A stretch of 45,481 nt of DNA from an uncultured Fibrobacter sp. (lineage in GTDB: Bacteria > Fibrobacterota > Fibrobacteria > Fibrobacterales > Fibrobacteraceae): NCBI GenBank assembly GCA_946413655.1, contig CAMKLO010000022.1, positions 1 through 45,481 of the forward strand. The letters run 5' to 3'. The notes beneath the pieces are model-generated. The model was not told where the DNA came from. It saw only the letters and a list, made by a program, of their open reading frames with translations, and made no database searches. Of this stretch, positions 33,682 through 41,165 are shown in pieces. The translations under genes and the position numbers were made by a program. Each line of letters starts with the position of its first letter. Position 1 is the first letter of the stretch.

Positions 33682-34635
33682 TTATTTTTCGGCACTTTCC
33701 CAAAAATTGTAAAAATTATACCACTGGTACGGATGCTTTTGGCAAAGTGATTCCAGAATTTCGGTGTATTCGCGCAAAAGTTCCTTTAATCGCTCCGGTC
33801 GCTCCCTGCGCGGACAGTCCAAAGATGTTTTCGCACGTACCACATGCATTTCGTAAGGCGAGCGGATATTAAAATCGTGCTTGCGGATGGCAAACGCAAA
33901 ATAGACGGGAGCATTCAAAATGCCCGCCAACGAAAAAGCTCCTTCCGGGAAATTCGCCGGTTCGCCAAGGAACGTCGTTTCCATAACGCGGTTTCTCGTA
34001 TTCGCCGAAGTGCGGTCCCCGGCGATTACCACAAGATTTCCTTCCTTAATTTTTTCCTTCATCCAAATAGCGGAATCCACATCGATGGAATTTGCATCTA
34101 TCATGTTTTCCATCAGTTCCGGATTCAGTTCATAAAGAAGCCCGTTAAACTTTTGAGAGCCCGAAAGATCAACTACAGGAAAGACCTGAAAACATTTGTC
34201 CGTATGGAACTCGCCATATTCCGTCAGCGAGCGCAACATTTCCATATTTCCCAAATGCGAGCATAACAGAAATGCACCATCGCCTTTGTTGAGTTGTGCC
34301 ACCAACATTTGCAAATCATCGTTTTGTATTTCAATGCGGTTCAACTTTATTGCACCTTTCCAGCCCAGCAATTTTTCCATCATGGAAAGTGCAAACGAAA
34401 GAATGTGCTTGTACGTTCCAAAAAAGCCAACACGTACCCCCGCATTTTGCAAATGCTTCAAATAAATTTTCGAACGAGCACGAACCGGAGCGGCACCCAG
34501 CCAAAAAAAGAAGCAAACAACAGCAGTGCAGAATTCCACTAAAAAAAGGGGTAAATGGCACACCACCCAAAGCATAAAACGGAAATGCCATGGGCTCCCG
34601 CCAACTTCCTTAATTTCGGACCAGTGTTCGCTCAT
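33682..34635 (-). CDS. LpxL/HtrB-like acyltransferase (ApeJ C-terminal half equivalent)
   Basis: 317 residues. There is an N-terminal membrane span (about 20-48) and the catalytic HX4E motif His127-Leu-Gly-Asn-Met-Glu132 in LLCSHLGNMEML, then VVIAGDRTSANTRNR and FPEGAFSLAG typical of lysophospholipid/lipid A acyltransferases. It probably transfers the polyene or a fatty acid to a lipid anchor at the cytoplasmic face. It overlaps the glycosyltransferase stop by 4 nt. In E. coli-type aryl polyene clusters the two activities are, to my recollection, on one chain; here they are two genes. Confidence 0.88.
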   Translation of the reverse strand: MSEHWSEIKEVGGSPWHFRFMLWVVCHLPLFLVEFCTAVVCFFFWLGAAPVRARSKIYLKHLQNAGVRVGFFGTYKHILSFALSMMEKLLGWKGAIKLNRIEIQNDDLQMLVAQLNKGDGAFLLCSHLGNMEMLRSLTEYGEFHTDKCFQVFPVVDLSGSQKFNGLLYELNPELMENMIDANSIDVDSAIWMKEKIKEGNLVVIAGDRTSANTRNRVMETTFLGEPANFPEGAFSLAGILNAPVYFAFAIRKHDFNIRSPYEMHVVRAKTSLDCPRRERPERLKELLREYTEILESLCQKHPYQWYNFYNFWESAEK

Positions 34636-35426
34636 ATCTTTTTCTTTTTAAACAAACGACGAGTCAAAATCAAAGGAAGCCTAATCAGCATGCCAAAACA
34701 AAGCATCGTATGCGTCATCGAAATCACGACGTTATCATGGAACATCCTGAAATTCGAAACTCCATCTTTGGGGTAATGCACCTTCACGGGGAAAAAGCGC
34801 ATTTTCACGCCAGCCCAAGAGAGCCTTACAATCATTTCAATGTCAAAGCCCATGCGGTTGTTGCGCAAACATTTCATTATCGGCCAAGATGTCGCCAACG
34901 GATACACGCGGAAACCGCACATGGCATCGGGAATCTTGAGCGAAAGCGTTTCGATGGCCACCCAGAAATTCGTAATCTTGCGCCCCTGTTCACGCGCTTT
35001 GGGCACCGATTCATCGTACTCCGGGTAGCCGCAAATCAAATCGTCTGGATGTTCTTGAGTTTCTTTTATAAAAAGCGGAATAGCCCCCATATCGTGCTGT
35101 CCGTCGGCATCGACTTGCAAGGCATGCGTAAAGCCTGCAGCAACGGCAGCCTCCATGCCGGAACGCATCGCCGCGCCTTTTCCGCGATTGCATTTGTGCG
35201 TCACAAGTTCAACATCCGGGATATCTCGCGCGACGGATTCAAGAATTTCATGCCCTTCAGGGGCGTTTCCATCATCAATGAGAATCACGGGAATATTCAA
35301 ATTCACAAGCGATTCCACGACATGGCGCGAAGTCTTTTCATGGCGATAAACCGGCACAACGGCACAAATTTTCACACCAGCGCTATCCACGATTTGCGAC
35401 CTCGTCCGCAGAACTATCTGCTGCAT
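34632..35426 (-). CDS. Family 2 glycosyltransferase (DPM1/polyprenyl-type; ApeJ N-terminal half equivalent)
   Basis: 264 residues from the ATG at 35426, which overlaps the fusion gene by 44 nt. A GTG at 35375 (7 nt after that stop) would give 247 residues and is a serious alternative, because the fold begins at KICAVVPVYRH, residue 19 of the long form. GT-A features: AVVPVYRH at 22-29, LIDDG at 49-53, CNRGKGAAMRSG at 79-90 and the metal-binding DAD at 106-108. A hydrophobic C-terminal helix ending KKKK suggests membrane contact. It may add a sugar to the lipid anchor; the donor is unknown. Confidence 0.88.
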   Translation of the reverse strand: MQQIVLRTRSQIVDSAGVKICAVVPVYRHEKTSRHVVESLVNLNIPVILIDDGNAPEGHEILESVARDIPDVELVTHKCNRGKGAAMRSGMEAAVAAGFTHALQVDADGQHDMGAIPLFIKETQEHPDDLICGYPEYDESVPKAREQGRKITNFWVAIETLSLKIPDAMCGFRVYPLATSWPIMKCLRNNRMGFDIEMIVRLSWAGVKMRFFPVKVHYPKDGVSNFRMFHDNVVISMTHTMLCFGMLIRLPLILTRRLFKKKKI

Positions 35427-37806
35427 TCATGATAAGCGAACCGTTAGAATACGGAATTTCACCATCGACACTTGTAAATGCAAACGTCACCTTCCCCGCA
35501 TCCGCATCGTACGTGATTTTCACCATCACTGGCACATCCGGCAAAATCGGATTTGCAAACCGCGTGCGGTTCATTTTCGAAAGTTCTTTAGGTACATCCA
35601 AGAAATTACGTGCCAAGCGCAAAACCATATCCACTTGCACCACAGCAGGTAACAGCTTGAATTCCGGGAAATGTCCGTCAAAGTAATCGCTTGTTGCTGG
35701 GAACAAAAGCTTTGCAGTCAACACACCCGGTTCCCGGCGGAACTTGAGAATCTTGAAGTTCGGGCTTTCTGCGAGACCAAAAAGCGATTGAATATCGCGC
35801 ATGCGAATCTTGCCTTCCGTATTCTGCGGGAGTTCTTCAAGATAACGCCATTTTTTGGGTGAAACCGTATTTTCGATAAACTTCAACAAATGATCATGGA
35901 AGAAATTATTGATGGTAAGCTTTGGCAAGCCTGCAAATTTTTCACGGCCAGCCTCGTTCAGCACAATGGCCGCCGCCAAATACTGGCGTTTACCCATCAT
36001 CGGGACCACGCGCACATCCTGCACCAAGCCCGTCTGCTTCAAGCGATTTTCCACCTCAGGGAGCGAAATGCGTTTTTCCTCGATTTTCACAATGGAATCG
36101 GAACGGCCCTTGAGCAAAAAACGTCCATCATCGTAAAGATCGACCAAGTCTCCCGTCGTAAAACCTTCTGCTTCAAGAATGTAGCTCGACTTGATATTCA
36201 AACAACCGTTTTCGGCAACGCTCATCTTGCAAACTTCAAAGGGAGTCCAAACAGGTCCATTCTTGGATTGCCGATAAGCGATACCGCCCGTTTCTGTGCT
36301 ACCGTATATTTCCATCGGCCAATAACCGGTGAGTTCAGAGGTCTTACGCGCCACATCTTCGGGCAACGGGCCACCGGACGAATAAATGATTGGCGGGCAC
36401 TTAAACGCAATCGCCTTATCTGTCTCTGCAGACAAACGCTTCAAAAACGCCGGACTCGACGCAATCACTGCCGCATCGCCGGCAATGTTTGCAAGCTCTG
36501 TCGGGAAATCAATGCGATGCCTGCGGAACGGCAACCCCGTCGCTATCGGCAAAAGTGCCGTAAACAGGAGACCGTAAATATGGTGGTGGTTCACCGTGCT
36601 ATAAACGTTGCGATTGACCCAGTCGTTTCCAAAGACCTTCACCAGTTCAAAAAGTTCATTTTCAAATTGCAAAAAGCGTTTGTACACAGCCTTCGGTTCA
36701 CCCGTCGTACCCGACGTGTACATCACCATCTCGGCCTTAGACTTGTCGAACTTGCCGAACTTGAGAGGCGCGCATTTATCATCTATGCACTTACCCTCCG
36801 CGCATTTCCCCGCAAGCACATCTTGAATCAAAGTCGCGGGCATTTCGTCTGCATTCAGAACTCCGCTAGCAAACGGTTCATCCGTTATAAACCCATATTC
36901 CGGCTTCTTGATTTCCTTGATAAACGCTTCTTGGCGGTTCGCCGTCACAAGCGCCTTACGCCCGCTCTGGAGCATCGCCAAAAGCGAGACCGTAAAGTAA
37001 TACGAATCCTCGCAATGCAAAATCCAGGGTGTATTTTCACGAGATTCCAAATAATAGCGAACCTTGGAGACATCGCTTACAAAATCGCCCCAAGTCTTAA
37101 GTCCCGCAACATTCGCGGCAACATCCTCAGCGTTCGCAGCATCTACACCAGAACCAAAACTGACAAGCGCCCCATTCGGGCGAGAATCCAGTTCCAAATC
37201 ACAAACCGGAACATACGATTGCATTTTATTCTGCACCATTTTTCGAACCAAATATTCCGCAATGAAAACTATACCGATTAAAATGTAAGAAATAAGCCCA
37301 TTGTAAAGCGTCCAAATTTCGTAAGATCCTACAAAAACTGTAAAAGCCGCGATAGAGCCGTTCACAATGAAAAAGAAACACCAAGCAACGGTCACTTTAC
37401 GGCTATATCGTTCCACGGCCTTGAACGAAGGTGATTTTTCCAAAGACATATCGTGAAGGCAAGCCATACGGAATGCAAAACTAGGAGGTTTCCACAGCGT
37501 AAATCCAAAGAACGAGAGCAAGCTCAAGTTCACAAGCACGGGGTAAAACTTGACGAATAAAATGTTATCCGCAAAAAAAGCCACAAACGCACACACGAAA
37601 ATTAGCACGACAAATATGGCAGTCCGGCCACGCTCCGCATGGGACTTGCTCTGTGTAAAATTCAAGAAATGGTAAAAAGCTAGTGCCAACAGCACAATGC
37701 TCAAGCGCCGTGGCGTAAGCCCCCAATATTCAAGCCCGCAATAGACAATAAGGGGATACAGAACAGAAATTGCGGTAAAGAAAATCCTTCCCGCTGCAGG
37801 TTTCAT
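35383..37806 (-). CDS. Three-part fusion: COG4648-like membrane domain, acyl-ACP/CoA ligase and hotdog dehydratase (ApeG-H-I-like)
   Basis: 807 residues in one frame. Residues 1-185 carry about six membrane spans and resemble the ApeG/COG4648 membrane protein. Residues of about 235-675 are an ANL-family ligase: P-loop MYTSGTTGEPK at 362-372, YGSTETGG at 501-508, TGD at 551-553 and the catalytic Lys666 in EGKIRMRD. Residues of about 685-790 form a FabA/FabZ-like hotdog domain with DGHFPEFKLLPAVV (His712). The ligase would activate the aryl starter acid and load it on ACP; the hotdog would dehydrate. The ATG overlaps the ACP stop (TAATG). An odd Cys cluster, C335-x4-C340-x4-C345, precedes the P-loop. 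I see no internal stop or start that would split it. Confidence 0.92.
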   Translation of the reverse strand: MKPAAGRIFFTAISVLYPLIVYCGLEYWGLTPRRLSIVLLALAFYHFLNFTQSKSHAERGRTAIFVVLIFVCAFVAFFADNILFVKFYPVLVNLSLLSFFGFTLWKPPSFAFRMACLHDMSLEKSPSFKAVERYSRKVTVAWCFFFIVNGSIAAFTVFVGSYEIWTLYNGLISYILIGIVFIAEYLVRKMVQNKMQSYVPVCDLELDSRPNGALVSFGSGVDAANAEDVAANVAGLKTWGDFVSDVSKVRYYLESRENTPWILHCEDSYYFTVSLLAMLQSGRKALVTANRQEAFIKEIKKPEYGFITDEPFASGVLNADEMPATLIQDVLAGKCAEGKCIDDKCAPLKFGKFDKSKAEMVMYTSGTTGEPKAVYKRFLQFENELFELVKVFGNDWVNRNVYSTVNHHHIYGLLFTALLPIATGLPFRRHRIDFPTELANIAGDAAVIASSPAFLKRLSAETDKAIAFKCPPIIYSSGGPLPEDVARKTSELTGYWPMEIYGSTETGGIAYRQSKNGPVWTPFEVCKMSVAENGCLNIKSSYILEAEGFTTGDLVDLYDDGRFLLKGRSDSIVKIEEKRISLPEVENRLKQTGLVQDVRVVPMMGKRQYLAAAIVLNEAGREKFAGLPKLTINNFFHDHLLKFIENTVSPKKWRYLEELPQNTEGKIRMRDIQSLFGLAESPNFKILKFRREPGVLTAKLLFPATSDYFDGHFPEFKLLPAVVQVDMVLRLARNFLDVPKELSKMNRTRFANPILPDVPVMVKITYDADAGKVTFAFTSVDGEIPYSNGSLIMNAADSSADEVANRG

Positions 37807-38063
37807 TATCTAGCTTCCGAATTTTGAACAAGATTATAAATACCATCAACCACATTCTGTAGAGTGCGCATTTTTTTGAATGATTCTGGATCGATGTTTC
37901 TCGGAAGAAACGATTTCAACTTGACAATCAAATCAACAGCATCAATACTGTCGAGTTCCAAGTCTTCGTAAAGACGGGCATCAAGGACAATCCTTGACTC
38001 TTCCAAATCGAAATCTTCAATAAGGGCAGCCTTAATCTTTTCGAAAATGAACTGTTTGTCCAT
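37806..38063 (-). CDS. Acyl carrier protein (ApeF-like)
   Basis: 85 residues, standard ACP size. The phosphopantetheine serine is Ser39 in ELDSIDAVDL. Helix 1 is acidic and the segment LPRNIDPESFKKMRTLQNVVDGI forms the last helix. It would carry intermediates for the polyene synthase. It starts 3 nt after the other ACP gene and its stop overlaps the fusion-protein start. Confidence 0.93.
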   Translation of the reverse strand: MDKQFIFEKIKAALIEDFDLEESRIVLDARLYEDLELDSIDAVDLIVKLKSFLPRNIDPESFKKMRTLQNVVDGIYNLVQNSEAR

Positions 38064-38066
38064 GGA

Positions 38067-38342
38067 TTAGCCCTTAGAATTTGCAGAAATATAGGCCGCA
38101 AGCGCATCCACCGATGCAAAATGCTTCTTGGTTTCTTCCTTAACGGTAGAGAACGTGACACCGAAATTTTCTTTAACGGCAATACCCAATTCCAAAGCAT
38201 CAATAGAATCAAGACCAAGCCCTTCACCAGCAGCATTTTTTCCGAAAATCGGCGCAGAATCCACAATATCGGCAGGAGTAATATCTTCAAGTTCAAGGGA
38301 TTCTATGATGACTTCCTTAATACGGGTTTTCAAATCAGACAT
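38067..38342 (-). CDS. Acyl carrier protein (ApeE-like), first gene of the minus-strand operon
   Basis: 91 residues with the phosphopantetheine serine Ser46 in LGLDSIDALELG. Two different ACPs in tandem are a regular feature of aryl polyene clusters, one often used for the starter unit. As first gene it follows the divergent promoter region at 38343-38453. The ATG at 38342 has a weak ribosome site at best. Confidence 0.93.
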   Translation of the reverse strand: MSDLKTRIKEVIIESLELEDITPADIVDSAPIFGKNAAGEGLGLDSIDALELGIAVKENFGVTFSTVKEETKKHFASVDALAAYISANSKG

Positions 38343-38367
38343 AACGTTCTTGAGACCTCAAACATGA

Positions 38368-38396
38368 TTTACATTTTCTCGGATAATCAATATAGA
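38368..38396 (+). promoter_or_regulatory. Candidate promoter for the plus-strand polyene genes
   Basis: TTTACA (38368-38373), 17-nt spacer, TATAGA (38391-38396). It would give a leader of about 50 nt before the ATG at 38454. Confidence 0.5.
38389..38394 (-). promoter_or_regulatory. Candidate -10 box for the minus-strand polyene operon
   Basis: TATATT on the minus strand overlaps the plus-strand TATAGA box by four bases. Transcription would begin about 40 nt before the first ACP start. No good -35 is seen. Confidence 0.35.
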
Positions 38397-38453
38397 AAAA
38401 ATAATTTTATATTAAGGGATACTTATTTTTCAATACTTCGCTATCGAGAAAAC

Positions 38454-39557
38454 ATGTTCGATTTTTATAAAAACGATTCTATCGACGCCGTAAACGCAAA
38501 GTTCGAAGCCCAAAAAATTGCTTTTGCTCCTCTCAGTTTTCAGGCGGCACGCGCCCTACGGAACATGGGCATTTTAGACGCAATTAGTAACGCCCGCAAA
38601 CAGGGAATTACCATTTCGGAACTCTCGCAAAAACTAAACATTTCACTTTACGGAGTCGGCGTTCTCGTAGAAATGGGACTCGGCATGGGAGCCATCAAAA
38701 TCCACAAGGATTCCGATGAGGACGACTTGCGACTCACGCTCGGGAAAATCGGATTTTTCCTCATGAAAGACGAAATGACGCAAGTGAACATGGACTTTGC
38801 GCAAGACATCTGCTACCGCGGAGCCGAAAACCTCGAACAGTCCATCCGCGAAGGCAAACCGGCTGGGCTCCCCCACTTAGGGCCATGGAAAACGGTCTAT
38901 GAAGGGCTTTCAAAGCTCACGGAGCAGCAGAAAAAAAGCTGGTTCGGCTTTGACCACTTTTACTCCGACTTGGCTTTTCCCGAAGCACTTCCGATTGTGT
39001 TCGAAAGACTTGCCGAACAAAAAGACCCAAGGTTTTTCGATATCGGCGGAAACACGGCCAAATGGGCCATCGCCTGCTGCAAGTATAACAAGGACGTGCA
39101 TGTGTCCATCATCGATTTGCCGGGGCAAACGGCAGTCGCCGAAAAGAACGCTGCCGCCGCAGATTTTGCAAACCGCATCGACACCATTTCCTGCAACGTT
39201 TTGGACGATACAACCGAATTCCCACAAGGCGCGGACGCCGTCTGGATGAGCCAATTCTTAGATTGCTTTTCGCTCAAGCAAGTCACGAAAATATTGACAA
39301 AGATTCACAGAGCCGTAACTCCAGAAACAAACGTCTATGTCCTTGAACCGCTTTGGGACAAGCAACGCTTCGAAGCCGCCGCCTACTCGCTCCAAGCTAC
39401 ATCGCTATACTTCACTTGTATTGCCAACGGCAACAGCAAAATGTACCGCTACGCAGAACTCAAGCAAGCCATCGAGACCGCCGGATTTGAGTTGAAAGAA
39501 GCCCACCACAACGTAGGGCCGAACGCCTATTCCCTCCTCCGCTTCCGCAAAAAATAA
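38454..39557 (+). CDS. SAM-dependent O-methyltransferase (ApeB-like)
   Basis: 367 residues from the ATG at 38454. The N-terminal helical domain (about 1-110, with ITISELSQKLNISLYGVGVLVEMG as winged-helix part) is the dimerisation domain of plant-type O-methyltransferases. The Rossmann domain follows with motif I FFDIGGNTAKWAI at 194-206 and DLPGQ near 220. It probably methylates the hydroxyl of the aryl head group, as in known aryl polyenes; this is inference from context. It is the first gene of the plus-strand unit, 14 nt before the chain-length-factor gene. Confidence 0.88.
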   Translation: MFDFYKNDSIDAVNAKFEAQKIAFAPLSFQAARALRNMGILDAISNARKQGITISELSQKLNISLYGVGVLVEMGLGMGAIKIHKDSDEDDLRLTLGKIGFFLMKDEMTQVNMDFAQDICYRGAENLEQSIREGKPAGLPHLGPWKTVYEGLSKLTEQQKKSWFGFDHFYSDLAFPEALPIVFERLAEQKDPRFFDIGGNTAKWAIACCKYNKDVHVSIIDLPGQTAVAEKNAAAADFANRIDTISCNVLDDTTEFPQGADAVWMSQFLDCFSLKQVTKILTKIHRAVTPETNVYVLEPLWDKQRFEAAAYSLQATSLYFTCIANGNSKMYRYAELKQAIETAGFELKEAHHNVGPNAYSLLRFRKK

Positions 39558-39571
39558 CCCCGGCGTAAACA

Positions 39572-40246
39572 ATGCAAAAAGTTTTCATCGAAAAATTAGC
39601 AAGCTTTATGCCGACAGATGCGCACCCCAAGCCGGACGTTTCGTTCGTCCCCATGCTCACGCGCCGTCGCCTGAGCTACGTCTCGCGCATGGTGGTACTC
39701 GTGAGCGAACAAGTTTCTCGCGACAAGGACGGCAACAAATTTCCACCTTGCAAAGTGACATTCGCTTCGCAATTTGGCGAAATCACGCAACAGCTGAAAA
39801 TTTCAGAAACCCTCATCGACACAGGAATGGTCTCGCCGGCGCATTTCAGCCTTTCTGTTTTTAACGCCTCCGTCGCAAACGCCTCCATTCTCGAATCGAA
39901 CACTGCAGGTTATTCTGCCGTATTCTCCGGGAAAGACGCTTTCGTCACAGGCCTCACGGACAGCCTTGCCGCCCTCGAAATAGAAGAATTCGACTCGCGT
40001 ACATTTATCTTTGCAGACGAACTCATCCCCGAAACGTATGCGCCAGTAGCAGGAGTTCCCTACCCCAACGCCGTTTGCGCGCTTGCACTCCGTCTTACAA
40101 AAGAAGAATCTAAAGTCGACCCATCATTGAAACACATCGATGTTGCAAGCCAGCTTTCGCTCCTCAAAATGCTACGGAACAACTTTGACACGGCGGCAGA
40201 ACAGGCAATAGCGTTCCTCTGCGCCATCGATTCACTAAGGTCCTAG
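39572..40246 (+). CDS. Short beta-ketoacyl synthase-like protein, chain length factor (ApeC-like)
   Basis: 224 residues, about half the length of a ketosynthase, as is normal for the ApeC/Ketoacyl-synt_2 group. The start FVPMLTRRRLSYVSRM (26-40) and SPAHFSLSVFNASVANA (88-103) are typical. The active-site cysteine of condensing enzymes is absent, which fits a non-catalytic partner that shapes the cavity and sets chain length with the ApeO-like enzyme. It lies between the methyltransferase and the acyltransferase, with short gaps. Confidence 0.85.
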   Translation: MQKVFIEKLASFMPTDAHPKPDVSFVPMLTRRRLSYVSRMVVLVSEQVSRDKDGNKFPPCKVTFASQFGEITQQLKISETLIDTGMVSPAHFSLSVFNASVANASILESNTAGYSAVFSGKDAFVTGLTDSLAALEIEEFDSRTFIFADELIPETYAPVAGVPYPNAVCALALRLTKEESKVDPSLKHIDVASQLSLLKMLRNNFDTAAEQAIAFLCAIDSLRS

Positions 40247-40251
40247 TGCAA

Positions 40252-41022
40252 ATGGCAAAAATCCGCTACATACGTCGTGTTTTGGTGAAGCTTTTTTGCT
40301 TTGCCTTTTTCGGCATTTCTAGCCTAATTCTTGCTATTCTGTTATTCCCGATTATGCACGTTCTTTCTGGATTTTCTGAAAAGAAATTCAAGAAAATAGC
40401 TAGGAATTTTAACCACCGTTACTTTAAATTTTTCGTCAAAATAGCAACAATACTTGGAGCAATACGCCTTACTGTCAAGAACAAAGATGCTCTTACAGAC
40501 ATCCGTTCCAAAGTCGTCATCGCCAATCATCCCTCATTGCTCGATGTCGTCATTCTCTTTTCACTTATTCCAAACGCCGATTGCATCGTAAAAGGGGAAC
40601 TTATCCAAAACAAATTCATGTCCCTTATTATAAAGAAACTCTACATTCCAAATAACCTCCCGTTTGACGAACAACTTGAACATGCGAAGAAATCCATGGA
40701 AGAGGGCAACAACCTCATCATATTCCCCGAAGGCACCCGTTCCAAGCCCGGCGAACCGTGGGAATTCAAAAAAGGAGCCGCACGTTTTGCACTTTATTCA
40801 AAAAACGACGTGATTCCAATATTCTTTGGCGGCAACGAGAAAATCGGCCTCCGCAAACATGATAAATTACTGCAATATCATCCAACGGAATGTTTCCAGT
40901 ACAATATCAAGGTGCTCGCCCCAATTTATGTTTCCGAATACGAAGACATGCCCATGACCAAAAGCGCCACCAAATTGACCCACAAAATGAAGGAAATCCT
41001 CGAAAAAGAATTGCAAACCTAA
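40252..41022 (+). CDS. PlsC-like 1-acyl-glycerol-3-phosphate acyltransferase (ApeD-like)
   Basis: 256 residues from the ATG at 40252; a GTG two codons earlier overlaps the previous stop (TAGTG) and is an equal alternative. One N-terminal span (about 10-36) is followed by the HX4D motif His93-Pro-Ser-Leu-Leu-Asp98 and FPEGTRS at 158-164, both standard for the PlsC family. It probably supplies or modifies the lipid anchor. It ends the plus-strand unit; a terminator lies about 110 nt downstream. Confidence 0.9.
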   Translation: MAKIRYIRRVLVKLFCFAFFGISSLILAILLFPIMHVLSGFSEKKFKKIARNFNHRYFKFFVKIATILGAIRLTVKNKDALTDIRSKVVIANHPSLLDVVILFSLIPNADCIVKGELIQNKFMSLIIKKLYIPNNLPFDEQLEHAKKSMEEGNNLIIFPEGTRSKPGEPWEFKKGAARFALYSKNDVIPIFFGGNEKIGLRKHDKLLQYHPTECFQYNIKVLAPIYVSEYEDMPMTKSATKLTHKMKEILEKELQT

Positions 41023-41129
41023 TGTTTTACTTCAACCAAAGTTCAAGAAGACGAATAAACATATCCAAGATCTAAAAGTCAGCATTGGAATCAGATTCTA
41101 ATTTTTTATCTTTTGCCTTGAAATTCTAA

Positions 41130-41150
41130 CCGAGGATTCTCGGCTTTTTT
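41130..41150 (+). terminator. Rho-independent terminator before argH
   Basis: CCGAG-GATT-CTCGG hairpin then C and six T, ending 15 nt before the argH ATG. It may end the acyltransferase transcript; its closeness to argH leaves an attenuator role open. Confidence 0.75.
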
Positions 41151-41165
41151 AATTGAGGTTTTATA

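Noticed and set aside
35890..37281. Plus-strand open frame of 463 codons opposite the fusion gene
   Set aside because: Arg/His/Ile-rich antisense frame with no recognisable domain; the minus-strand ligase motifs are unambiguous.
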